Assembly: GCA_038205755.1 (NCBI GenBank)
Contig: JBBRBN010000001.1
Span: forward strand, 1-64,000
Length of the DNA: 64,000 nt
From: JANNWF01 sp038205755
GTDB taxonomy: Bacteria; Pseudomonadota; Gammaproteobacteria; Xanthomonadales; Xanthomonadaceae
Reading direction: 5' to 3'
Below are positions 29,393-37,221 of the stretch, in pieces; position 1 is the stretch's first letter, and each line of letters starts with the position of its first letter. The notes below the pieces were generated by a model. The model saw nothing but the letters and a program-made list of their open reading frames with translations, did no database searches and was not told where the DNA came from. The translations under genes were made by a program, and so were the position numbers.

Positions 29393-29623
29393 CGACAGCC
29401 TCCTGAAGGCGTTAACAGCAGATCCGGGTCAGAACGACCCGACGAAAAGACCGCTAAGGATACCGGGCGTCCGCCCTGCCCGCTACCGGGCGGAGCAAGT
29501 CCGTTCACCCCGCGCTCCCGAATGACCGGTCCAAGAGAGCGTCAAGCGCACTGCAGAGTTCCCGCGCCGCGCCACGCTGGACGGCTAGAATTCAGGCTCA
29601 CCAATCCACAAGGGACCGCCGTC

Positions 29624-30406
29624 ATGTCCACTTCGACCCTGCTGATCGAACCACGCGGTGCCATCCAGCGGATCACCATCAACCGTCCCGACAAGCTCAA
29701 TGCGCTCAACCAGCAGACATTGACCGAGCTGCATGCGGCGTTTGCCGCCGCCGGCAGCGACGCCAGCGTGCGGGTCGTTGTTTTGCGCGGCGCTGGCGAC
29801 AAGGCTTTTGTGGCAGGGGCCGACATCGCCGAGCTGGCCACCGCCAGTCCAATCGCGGCGCGCGAGTTCTCGCGCCATGGGCAGCAGCTGATGAGCCGGG
29901 TCGAAGCGCTGGGCAAGCCGGTCATCGCCGAGATCGACGGGTTTGCGCTGGGCGGTGGCATGGAGCTGGCAATGGCCTGCCATTTCCGGATTGCCAGCGA
30001 GCGCGCCCGCTTCGGGCAGCCGGAGATCAACCTCGGCATCATTCCGGGATTTGGCGGCACCCAGCGCCTGCTGCGCCTTGCCGGCAGGCAGGCCGCCCTG
30101 GAACTTTGCCTGACTGGCACCCCCATTTCTGCGGCTCGCGCACTGGCGCTGGGGATGGTGAATGCCGTGGTGGCGCCGGAGCAGCTCGAAGACGACGTTC
30201 TGGCCCGTGCGGCCCGTTTGGCGGCGGCGGCCCCGCTGGCGCTGCGCGGCATTCTGGATGCCATTCTGGTCGGTGGCGAGTGCCCGCTGCCGATGGCGCT
30301 CGACTACGAAACCCAGTGCTTTGCGGTGTGCGCCGCCAGCGAAGACATGCGCGAGGGAACCCGCGCCTTTCTGGAACGGCGCAAGGCTGAGTTCCACGGC
30401 CGCTGA
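29624..30406 (+). CDS. Enoyl-CoA hydratase
   Basis: Crotonase with both catalytic glutamates: GGGMELA and FGQPEINLGIIPGFGGTQRL, so a genuine hydratase of beta-oxidation or amino-acid catabolism. 260 residues from ATG 29624, with a nearby AGGGA; the frame is open further upstream but without similarity. Its stop is three bases before rnfC, so the two are almost surely co-transcribed. Confidence 0.93.
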   Translation: MSTSTLLIEPRGAIQRITINRPDKLNALNQQTLTELHAAFAAAGSDASVRVVVLRGAGDKAFVAGADIAELATASPIAAREFSRHGQQLMSRVEALGKPVIAEIDGFALGGGMELAMACHFRIASERARFGQPEINLGIIPGFGGTQRLLRLAGRQAALELCLTGTPISAARALALGMVNAVVAPEQLEDDVLARAARLAAAAPLALRGILDAILVGGECPLPMALDYETQCFAVCAASEDMREGTRAFLERRKAEFHGR

Positions 30407-30409
30407 CCG

Positions 30410-31900
30410 ATGGCGCGCCAGCACGCCTTCCACGGTGGCTTGCGCCTGCCGGCCCACAAGGCCGAAGCAGCCGGACGCCCGATCGCCCGTTGCCCGCTCC
30501 CGGAGCGTCTGCGCGTGCCGCTAACGCAGCACGCGGGTGCCAGCGCACTCGTGCTGGTGAAAGCAGGGGACACGGTGGTCGCTGGACAGCTGCTAGGTCG
30601 CGCCGATGGAACGATCAGCGCCGCGGTGCACGCCCCCGCGAGCGGTGTGGTCGAGGCCGTAGACCTGCAGATGCTGCCGCACCCGGGCCAGCTGTCCGCA
30701 CTTTGCGTGACCATCCGCTGTTCGGCACAGCAGGTCACGCAGTCCTACGAGCCAATGCCCGATTGGCCGCAGTGCGAGGCAAGCGTGCTGCTTGAGCGTA
30801 TTCAGGAATGCGGCGTGGTGGGTCTGGGCGGCGCCGCGTTTCCCACCGCAGCCAAACTTGGCATCGGCCGTAAGCTGCTGATCCTGAACGGCGCTGAATG
30901 CGAACCGTGGATCGCCTGCGATGACCGCCTGCTGCGCGAGCGCGCCGCCGAGGTGGTAGCGGGAGGCCGCCTGCTGCGACACATCAGCGGCGCCGAGCGC
31001 TGCCTGCTCGCTATCGAGGACTCCATGACCGATGCGCTGGCAGCGGTGCGCGGCGTTTTGGCGCTGGACGAGGGCGTTGAGCTGGTGACGGTGCCCACGA
31101 TCTACCCGCAGGGCGGCGAACGCCAGCTCATCCAACTGCTGACTGGGCTCGAGGTACCGCGCGGCGGATTGCCCCGCGACCTGGGCGTCCTGGTCCTCAA
31201 CGTTGCAACGGCTGCCGCCTGCTGGCGAGCGGTCGCGCTGGGCGAGCCGCTTACGCGCCGCATCGTCACCGTGACCGGCCCGGGCGTCTCTGAGCCGGGC
31301 AACTTTGATGTAGCGCTGGGCACCTCGATCCAGCACTTGGTTGCCCAGGCCGGCGGCTACACCGCGTCCGCCGCTCGCCTGCTGCAGGGCGGGCCGCTGA
31401 TGGGCGTCGCGTTGCCGCATGACGACCTGCCGATCACCAAAAGCAGCAACTGCATCCTTGTCCTCGGTGCCGACGATGTGCGGGATTCGGCCCCCGAACT
31501 GCCGTGCATCCGCTGTGGCGCCTGCGCAGAAGTGTGCCCCGCGCAGCTGCTGCCGCAGCAGCTGCTGGCGTTTGCGCAGGCCGGCAACTGGCAGAGGCTG
31601 CAGTCGCATGGCCTGTTCGACTGTATCGAATGTGGCTGCTGCGACCTGGTTTGCCCGAGTCACATCCCGCTGGTTGAGCACTACCGTTTTGCCAAGAGCG
31701 AGCTGCGGCTTCGCGAGCGCGAGGCAGCCACCGCCGCCGCCGCCAAGCAGCGATTTGACGCCCGCGCCCAGCGCATGCAGCGCGCTGATGAGGCCCGCGC
31801 AGCGCGATACGCGGCACGAGCGGACGCCAGCTCAACCGAGGCAGTGCAGGCAGCAATCGAGCGGGCCCAGGCGCGACAGATCCGGGCGTCCGGCGAGTGA
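30410..31900 (+). CDS. rsxC: Rnf/Rsx complex subunit C
   Basis: Peripheral NADH/FMN-binding subunit of the ion-pumping NADH:ferredoxin oxidoreductase, also the SoxR-reducing complex. N-terminal FHGGLRLPAHK, the GLGGAAFPTAAK flavin loop, and two 4Fe-4S motifs (CIRCGACAEVCP and CIECGCCDLVCP). The tail after residue 440 is Ala/Arg/Glu-rich, as in E. coli RsxC. Stop and rsxD start overlap as GTGA. Confidence 0.95.
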   Translation: MARQHAFHGGLRLPAHKAEAAGRPIARCPLPERLRVPLTQHAGASALVLVKAGDTVVAGQLLGRADGTISAAVHAPASGVVEAVDLQMLPHPGQLSALCVTIRCSAQQVTQSYEPMPDWPQCEASVLLERIQECGVVGLGGAAFPTAAKLGIGRKLLILNGAECEPWIACDDRLLRERAAEVVAGGRLLRHISGAERCLLAIEDSMTDALAAVRGVLALDEGVELVTVPTIYPQGGERQLIQLLTGLEVPRGGLPRDLGVLVLNVATAAACWRAVALGEPLTRRIVTVTGPGVSEPGNFDVALGTSIQHLVAQAGGYTASAARLLQGGPLMGVALPHDDLPITKSSNCILVLGADDVRDSAPELPCIRCGACAEVCPAQLLPQQLLAFAQAGNWQRLQSHGLFDCIECGCCDLVCPSHIPLVEHYRFAKSELRLREREAATAAAAKQRFDARAQRMQRADEARAARYAARADASSTEAVQAAIERAQARQIRASGE

Positions 31901-32934
31901 AGACGTTTGCCACCGCCGGCGCACCCCACCTGGCGCCGCGTCGCAGCGTCCGGACCGTGATGGGACTGGTGCTGGTCGCACTGCTGCCGGGGACCGCCGC
32001 ACAGGCGATCTGGTTCGGACCGGGCGTGCTGATCCAGATTGGCCTGGCGGTCGGGTTCGCGTTGGCTTTTGAGGCGCTGATGCTGATCCTGCGGCGGCAG
32101 CCGCTGCGGCCCTTTCTCGGCGATCTCAGCGCACCGGTCGCCGCGATTTTGTTCGCGCTATGCATGCCGCCGCTGGCGCCGTGGTGGGTTGCGGCGATCG
32201 GCATGTTCGCGGCGATGGTAGTGGCCAAGCACCTGTACGGCGGACTCGGCTACAACCTCTTCAATCCAGCCATGGTCGGCTATGCCGCCGTCCTGATCTG
32301 TTTTCCGCTGGAGCTGTCGCGCTGGCCCGCAGCGCAGTTTGCGGATGCAACGGTGAGCATGGGCGACGCGCTGCGCGCCATTTTGCTCTCAGTGCCGCCC
32401 TCCGCTGGTTGGGATGCGGTGGCGCAACCGACCCCGCTCGACGCACTGCGGGTGGGCGAGTCGAAAGGGTTGACGCTGCGCGAAGTCGGCGACGCGGCGG
32501 TGTTCGGCCAGTTCGGGGCACGGGGCTGGGAGTGGGTTGCCGCCGGCCACGCGCTCGGCGGCCTGCTTCTGCTGTCGCTGCGCATCATCCCCTGGCAGGT
32601 CCCGGTGGCACTGCTCGCTGCCGTTGTGGTCGTCAGCACTCCGCTGCACCTGTACGACCCGGACCTGTACCCCGGCGCCCTGCAGCAGCTGGCGATGGGC
32701 GGGCTGGTGCTGGCGGCGTTCTTCATTGCCACCGACCCCGTGTCGGGCTGCACCACGCCGCGTGGTCGACTGGTGTTTGGCGCGGGCGTGGCGCTGCTGG
32801 CGCTGGCCATCCGCCGCTGGGGCGCCTATCCCGACGGCGTCGCGTTCGCGGTTCTGCTGATGAACTGCGCCGCACCCTGGATCGATCTGCATACCCGGCC
32901 GCGCATCTTTGGCGAGCCGCGGAGTGGCCGATGA
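31897..32934 (+). CDS. rsxD: Rnf/Rsx complex subunit D
   Basis: Integral membrane subunit with about ten helices. The segment ATDPVSGCTTPRGRL contains the threonine that carries covalent FMN in RnfD/NqrB. Starts GTG; stop overlaps rsxG ATG (ATGA). 345 residues, normal. Confidence 0.94.
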   Translation: MKTFATAGAPHLAPRRSVRTVMGLVLVALLPGTAAQAIWFGPGVLIQIGLAVGFALAFEALMLILRRQPLRPFLGDLSAPVAAILFALCMPPLAPWWVAAIGMFAAMVVAKHLYGGLGYNLFNPAMVGYAAVLICFPLELSRWPAAQFADATVSMGDALRAILLSVPPSAGWDAVAQPTPLDALRVGESKGLTLREVGDAAVFGQFGARGWEWVAAGHALGGLLLLSLRIIPWQVPVALLAAVVVVSTPLHLYDPDLYPGALQQLAMGGLVLAAFFIATDPVSGCTTPRGRLVFGAGVALLALAIRRWGAYPDGVAFAVLLMNCAAPWIDLHTRPRIFGEPRSGR

Positions 32935-33584
32935 GCCATTCCGGCCACATCGTGCGCGCCGCTGCCGCATTGACCGGCCTAGCGCTGCTTGCGGTGACGC
33001 TGCTCAGTGGCACCGAACGGCTGACCCGAGATCGAATCGCCGACGCCCGCGCCCAGGCCGAGCTCGACGCGCTCTCGCTGGTGCTGCAGCCGAGTCTGTA
33101 CGACAACCCGCTGGCGACGGACCGGATCAAGGTCAGCGCGCCGCAGTGGCTGGGCTCGGACCAGCCGCTGACCGTATGGCGGGCGCGACGCGACGGCGTG
33201 CCTGCGGCGCTCATCCTGCAGGCAGTAGCGCGCGACGGCTACTCCGGACCCATCGACCTGCGGATTGGCGTCGACCATCTGGGTCGGGTGACCGGCGTGC
33301 GGGTGGTGGCACACCAGGAAACGCCTGGCCTTGGCGACGCCATCGAAGCGCAGCGCAGCGATTGGATTGACGGCTTCACTGGCCGCTCGCTTGATTCACC
33401 CGCACCGCAGCGCTGGGCGGTGCGGCGTGACGGCGGCGACTTCGACCAGTTCGCCGGCGCCACGATCACGCCGCGCGCAGTGGTGCGCGCGGTGCGCACG
33501 ACGCTGGCATATGTCCAACGTCACGGACCAGCGCTGTTCGCTGCGCCGACCGACAGTACGCTGGAGCATCTTGATGGCCCATAA
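32931..33584 (+). CDS. rsxG: Rnf/Rsx complex subunit G
   Basis: Periplasmic FMN-carrying subunit anchored by one N-terminal helix, 217 residues from ATG 32931; the longer frame reading back to 32160 is an artefact inside rsxD. The flavinylation site is DQFAGATIT: the Asp and the FMN-accepting Thr of the ApbE motif are kept, but the usual S/T three residues before the Thr is Ala. Confidence 0.92.
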   Translation: MSHSGHIVRAAAALTGLALLAVTLLSGTERLTRDRIADARAQAELDALSLVLQPSLYDNPLATDRIKVSAPQWLGSDQPLTVWRARRDGVPAALILQAVARDGYSGPIDLRIGVDHLGRVTGVRVVAHQETPGLGDAIEAQRSDWIDGFTGRSLDSPAPQRWAVRRDGGDFDQFAGATITPRAVVRAVRTTLAYVQRHGPALFAAPTDSTLEHLDGP

Positions 33585-33644
33585 AGCGCGCCCGCTGGCG
33601 AATAGCGTCTTTGGCGGCGCGTGTCCCGCTACGATGCCCCAGTC

Positions 33645-34319
33645 ATGAGCACTCCGACACCACCCAGCCAGATCGTCGAATACGGGCTGTGGTCGGGCAA
33701 CGTGGGCTTGGTCCAGCTGCTCGGACTTTGCCCGTTGCTGGCGGTCAGCAACTCAGCGGTCAATGCGCTTGGGCTCGGCATCGCGACGGTGCTGGCGCTT
33801 ACCTGCACCGGCGCAGCCATCGCCCTGCTGCGCCGGCTGACGCGCCAGGAAGTCCGCATTCCGGCGTTCGTGATGGTGATCGCGGCAGTCGTCACCAGCA
33901 TCGAACTCGCCATGCATGCCTGGCTGCCGGACCTGCACCGCGTGCTCGGCCTGTTCCTGCCGCTCATCGTCACCAACTGCGCCATCATGGCGCGCGCCGA
34001 AGCGTTCGCATCGCGCAACGACCCGCTGCGGGCGGCGCTCGACGGGATGGCGGTCGGCACTGGCTTCCTTGCCGTTTTGCTGCTGCTGGGCGGCGTTCGC
34101 GAGCTGCTTGGTCAAGGCAGCCTGTTTGCCGGCGCCGGCGCGCTGCTTGGTCTGCCCGCCATCGAGCTGCACAGCGAGGGCTACCGCGGATTGCTGCTCG
34201 CCTTGCTGCCGCCGGGCGCGTTCATTCTGCTGGCGCTGCTGATTGCGCTGCAGCAGATGCTGCGGCGGCCACGCTTGAGGAAGGCAGCGCCCGGCGCCGC
34301 CGTCGAGCGTTCGGCATGA
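33645..34319 (+). CDS. rsxE: Rnf/Rsx complex subunit E
   Basis: Six-helix membrane subunit, 224 residues, with EYGLWSGNVGLVQLLGLCPLLAVSN and a Cys in the membrane (LGLCPL) that in RnfA/RnfE pairs helps bind an intramembrane Fe-S cluster. ATG 33645 chosen over GTG 33621. Stop overlaps nth (ATGA). Confidence 0.94.
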   Translation: MSTPTPPSQIVEYGLWSGNVGLVQLLGLCPLLAVSNSAVNALGLGIATVLALTCTGAAIALLRRLTRQEVRIPAFVMVIAAVVTSIELAMHAWLPDLHRVLGLFLPLIVTNCAIMARAEAFASRNDPLRAALDGMAVGTGFLAVLLLLGGVRELLGQGSLFAGAGALLGLPAIELHSEGYRGLLLALLPPGAFILLALLIALQQMLRRPRLRKAAPGAAVERSA

Positions 34320-34960
34320 GGCTCACTGATCGCATCGAGCTGTTTCGCAGACTGCGCGAAATCAACCCGCACCCGACCACCGAACTCGAATACCGCTCGC
34401 CGTTCGAGTTGCTGGTCGCGGTCATCCTGTCCGCCCAGTCCACCGATGTGGGGGTCAATCGCGCCACTCGCGGGCTGTTCGCCGCGGCCAGCACGCCGGC
34501 CGAGATGGTTGCACTGGGTGAGACGGCGCTGAAGCGACACATCGCCACCATCGGACTCTTCAACGCCAAGGCAAAACATATCGTGGCGACCTGCCAGCGG
34601 CTGGTCGATCTTCACCAGGGAGAGGTGCCACGCGAGCGCGAGGCGCTTGAGGCGCTGCCCGGCGTCGGGCGAAAAACCGCCAACGTGGTGCTTAACACCG
34701 CGTTCGGCGAGCCAACCATCGCTGTCGACACGCACATCTTGCGGGTCGCAAACCGCACTCGACTGGCGCCCGGCAAGACCGTCGTGCAGGTTGAGCAGGG
34801 TCTGCTCAAGCGGGTGCCGCCGGAATTTCGTCAGGATGCGCATCACTGGCTGATTCTGCATGGTCGCTACGTGTGCAAGGCCCGCAAGCCACTCTGCGGG
34901 CGCTGCGTCATCCATGACCTCTGCGGCTATCGCGACAAGCAGCCGGCTGAGCGGGTCTGA
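34316..34960 (+). CDS. nth: Endonuclease III
   Basis: DNA glycosylase/AP lyase of base-excision repair. The helix-hairpin-helix LPGVGRKTANVV contains catalytic Lys; VDTHILRV has the catalytic Asp; the 4Fe-4S loop is C-x6-C-x2-C-x5-C near the end. 214 residues. Linkage rnfE-nth is as in E. coli. Confidence 0.97.
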   Translation: MRLTDRIELFRRLREINPHPTTELEYRSPFELLVAVILSAQSTDVGVNRATRGLFAAASTPAEMVALGETALKRHIATIGLFNAKAKHIVATCQRLVDLHQGEVPREREALEALPGVGRKTANVVLNTAFGEPTIAVDTHILRVANRTRLAPGKTVVQVEQGLLKRVPPEFRQDAHHWLILHGRYVCKARKPLCGRCVIHDLCGYRDKQPAERV

Positions 34961-35148
34961 TCTGTTACCGTTTCATTGGATGGCAATTTGTTCGTCAGCC
35001 GCCCGAGGCGGCGGGCAAAAACTGAACGAATGGTAAACTGCTTGGGCGCCGGCGTGCACCACTTCGCCTCGACCAGCGCTCTCTCTCTGCGCAGCGCAAA
35101 CCGGCCGACCGCCGATGATCGGTAACCGACTCCGCGTTATTCTTGGCC
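34961..35148. other. Intergenic region between nth and repeat copy B
   Basis: No ORF with coding character. It contains GGTAACC (35121-35127), also seen upstream of hvfA, whose meaning is uncertain. No terminator for nth was recognised. Confidence 0.5.
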
Positions 35149-35308
35149 GCATGTTTCACGAAATCGCGCCATGGACGCGCAGGGTATTGTCCGCACGAGT
35201 GGTTTTTCGAAAGCGCGTCGAATCGGACCGGACGACCGGCTGAGGAAAACGTCTTGTGCGGACACCAGATCAAGCGCGAGCGTGTGACATTCATGAAACA
35301 TGCGGGTT
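35145..35308 (-). repeat. Inverted-repeat element, copy B
   Basis: Ends GCATGTTTCACGAA (35149-35162) and TTCATGAAACATGC (35290-35303), 155 bp end to end, the same as copy A (154 bp). Internal arms TGTCCGCAC (35188-35196) and GTGCGGACA (35256-35264) pair perfectly. Reverse-complemented, it aligns to copy A through its whole length. It ends 20 bases before the sigma-factor ATG, so it forms much of that operon's upstream region. Confidence 0.7.
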
Positions 35309-35327
35309 AGTACCGAGGGAACGCCGG

Positions 35328-35936
35328 ATGATCGCCCACCAGGCAGTGACGAACATCGCAGTGACGGACATCGCTGTGACGAACGTCGCTGTGACGGCCA
35401 TCGCTGTGACGAACGTCGCTGTGACAGACATCGCAGTGACTGACATCGAAGCGGCGCGCGACGGCGATGCCAAGGCGCTGGCGCGACTGCTGTGCAGCCA
35501 GCGGCGGCGCGTCGTCCGCTACGCCGAGCGGCACTGCGTTGTCCACGATGTGGAAGACGCGGTGCAGGAGACCCTGCTCATCGCCAGCCGCCAGATCGGC
35601 GCACTCCGAAATGTCGAAGCATTCAACGGCTGGCTGTTCCGCATCGTCAAGCGCGAGTGCGACCGCTTCAAACGGCTGTGGCGCACCCATCTGTTCGACT
35701 ATTCTCCGGAGGCCGCCATGCAGGAGCCGGTCTATCGCGTGTCCGAAGATCTGCGTATCGACATCGCGGCGGCGATCGCGTCGCTGCCGGCCCACTATCG
35801 CGAGGTACTGCTGCTGCGTGATGTGCAGGAGCTGACTGTCGCCGAGATGGCCACGCAGCTGGCGCTGACACGTGAAGCGGTCAAGGGCCGCCTGCATCGG
35901 GCCCGGCTGCTGGTGCGGGAGTACCTCCACCCCTGA
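35328..35936 (+). CDS. ECF sigma factor with repetitive N-terminus, heading the HvfABCX operon
   Basis: Sigma-70-family ECF factor of 202 residues. Region 2 spans about residues 47-115 (VRYAERH, VEDAVQETLLIASRQ, AFNGWLFRIVKRE), region 4 about 142-200 (SLPAHYREVLLLRDVQELTVAEMA, then the helix-turn-helix around LTREAVKGRLHRAR). ATG 35328 has GAGGGA upstream. Before the sigma domain the protein carries seven AVTxI pentapeptides not expected in the family. No anti-sigma gene is adjacent. It is followed after 120 bases by the HvfA-type peptide gene, so it probably controls that operon, perhaps in response to copper; the signal is inferred. Confidence 0.88.
   Translation: MIAHQAVTNIAVTDIAVTNVAVTAIAVTNVAVTDIAVTDIEAARDGDAKALARLLCSQRRRVVRYAERHCVVHDVEDAVQETLLIASRQIGALRNVEAFNGWLFRIVKRECDRFKRLWRTHLFDYSPEAAMQEPVYRVSEDLRIDIAAAIASLPAHYREVLLLRDVQELTVAEMATQLALTREAVKGRLHRARLLVREYLHP
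35343..35447 (+). repeat. 15-bp tandem repeat, seven units, in the sigma-factor gene
   Basis: Seven in-frame copies of GCNGTGACNNNCRTC, translating as AVT[NDA][IV]. Each unit contains an in-frame GTG that could act as a start codon; the last (35436) would give VTDIEAARDG, close to a normal ECF N-terminus. Confidence 0.95.
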
Positions 35937-35985
35937 TTCGCCCCGTATTCGTAATCGGCCCCGCACCGTCTGGGGGCCTTTCCAT

Positions 35986-36030
35986 CCGACCCTGACGGGG
36001 TCGGGCCACCCGGCGAGAGGTAACCTCGCC
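35986..36030 (+). promoter_or_regulatory. Paired hairpins in the hvfA leader
   Basis: Two adjacent stems: CCGACCC (35986-35992) with GGGTCGG (35998-36004), and GGCGAG (36012-36017) with CTCGCC (36025-36030). They precede the hvfA ribosome site (GGGAG, 7 nt from the ATG). The first might end the sigma transcript or limit readthrough; no T-run is present. Confidence 0.45.
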
Positions 36031-36056
36031 ACTCAAGCAAACCTCGGGAGACATTC

Positions 36057-36350
36057 ATGAACAAGACCATCAAGCCACTTTCAATCGCCATCGGCGCCGC
36101 CTTCATCGGCTCACTGGCTCTGGCCGGCAGTGCCGTGGCGTCAAACGGCTTCGGCATGACCGACCTCGACTCCGGCTATCAGCTGGTCGGCGAGAAGGGC
36201 AAGGAAGGCAAGTGCGGTGAGGGCAAGTGCGGCGAGGACAAGAAGGCCGAAGGCGCGTGTGGCGAAGGCAAGAAGGCCGAAGGCGCATGCGGCGAAGGCA
36301 AGAAGGCCGAAGGCAAGTGCGGCGAAGGCAAGTGCGGCGGCGCGGCGTAA
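36057..36350 (+). CDS. hvfA: HvfA-type copper-binding RiPP precursor (EGKCG repeats)
   Basis: 97-residue secreted peptide. A signal peptide (MNKTIK plus a hydrophobic core to AVA28) is followed by a short linker (29-49) and nine pentapeptides at residues 50-94: EGKCG, EGKCG, EDKKA, EGACG, EGKKA, EGACG, EGKKA, EGKCG, EGKCG, then GAA. Six Cys (53, 58, 68, 78, 88, 93) all lie in EG[KA]CG. In the HvfA/bufferin group, Cys of EGKCG motifs are converted by an MNIO enzyme into copper-binding heterocycles; here that is inferred from the motif and the adjacent hvfB and hvfC. It would act in the periplasm or outside the cell. Confidence 0.9.
   Translation: MNKTIKPLSIAIGAAFIGSLALAGSAVASNGFGMTDLDSGYQLVGEKGKEGKCGEGKCGEDKKAEGACGEGKKAEGACGEGKKAEGKCGEGKCGGAA
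36204..36338 (+). repeat. 15-bp tandem repeat encoding the HvfA core
   Basis: Nine in-frame 15-bp units, mostly GAAGGCAAGTGCGGC or GAAGGCAAGAAGGCC types. Units 4-5 and 6-7 form a 30-bp repeat differing at two bases, implying expansion by duplication. Confidence 0.95.
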
Positions 36351-36369
36351 GCACCGTCTGAAATCCGAC

Positions 36370-37221
36370 ATGCTTGCTCCTGCAAGCGCCGGTATCGGTC
36401 TGCGGCGGGCCCTCATGGACCCGCTGCAGGCGGCTGCCGATGGCGTGTTCGACTTCATCGAAGTCGCGCCGGAGAACTGGCTCGGCGTCGGCGGCAGGCT
36501 GGGCAACCAGTTTGCCGCTCTCGCCGAGCGTTATCCCCTTTACTGTCATGGCCTGTCGCTTTCGATTGGCGGGCCGGACGCGCTGGATGAGGCATTTCTG
36601 CAGCGCCAGCGGCGCTTTTTCGACACCCACAAGGTGGCGGTCTACAGCGAGCACCTGAGCTACTGCAGCGACGGCGGGCATCTCTACGACCTGATGCCGA
36701 TTCCATTTACCGAAGAAGCGGTGCACTACGTCGCGGGCAGAATCCGACGGATCCAGGACATTCTCGGGAGGCGCATCGCGATCGAGAACGTGTCGTACTA
36801 CGCCGCGCCGCACCGTGAGCTCGACGAGATCAATTTCATCAATGCGGTGCTTGCGGAGGCCAACTGCGATCTGTTGCTGGATGTCAACAACATCCACGTC
36901 AACAGCATCAACCACAACTATGACGCGGAGCAATTCCTGCGTGCCCTGCCCGCTCAGCGCGTCGCCTATTTCCATATCGCGGGTCACTACCACGAGGCCG
37001 CTGATCTGATCATCGACACGCACGGCGCCGAAGTCATCGAGCCGGTCTGGCACCTACTTGACGCGGCCTATGCCCATGTCGGCGTCAAACCAACGCTGCT
37101 TGAGCGCGACTTCAACTTTCCGCCGATAGTCGAACTCGCTGCTGAAGTCGGCCGTATCCGACTGGCGCAGCAACGGGCGCTGGCCAACGGTTCAAATTGC
37201 GCCCGCCATGCGGCCGCTTGA
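36370..37221 (+). CDS. hvfB: MNIO-family (DUF692) RiPP maturase
   Basis: Multinuclear non-haem iron oxidative enzyme of the MbnB/BufB/HvfB type, which oxidatively modifies Cys in a precursor peptide. 283 residues forming a TIM-barrel: likely metal ligands appear in HGLSLSIGG, YSEHLSY, IENVSYY, DVNNIHVN, HIAGHYHEA, IDTHG and LERDFNFP. ATG 36370 lies 19 bases after hvfA; the upstream frame reads through hvfA out of phase. It overlaps hvfC by 14 bases, consistent with a stoichiometric maturase complex. Confidence 0.93.
   Translation: MLAPASAGIGLRRALMDPLQAAADGVFDFIEVAPENWLGVGGRLGNQFAALAERYPLYCHGLSLSIGGPDALDEAFLQRQRRFFDTHKVAVYSEHLSYCSDGGHLYDLMPIPFTEEAVHYVAGRIRRIQDILGRRIAIENVSYYAAPHRELDEINFINAVLAEANCDLLLDVNNIHVNSINHNYDAEQFLRALPAQRVAYFHIAGHYHEAADLIIDTHGAEVIEPVWHLLDAAYAHVGVKPTLLERDFNFPPIVELAAEVGRIRLAQQRALANGSNCARHAAA

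Noticed and set aside
32160..34960. Long open frames 32160-33584 and 33611-34960 as fused genes
   Set aside because: The N-terminal parts are out-of-frame readings of rsxD and rsxE; clear ATGs with 4-bp overlaps start rsxG and nth.
35121..36025. GGTAACC at 35121 and 36019 as an ECF -35 element shared by sigma and hvfA
   Set aside because: Seven bases only, the distance to each ATG is unequal, and no matching -10 follows; not enough to call a promoter.
36204..36338. Possible CRISPR array in hvfA
   Set aside because: The 15-bp units are contiguous, lack spacers, and are in-frame codons of the peptide core.
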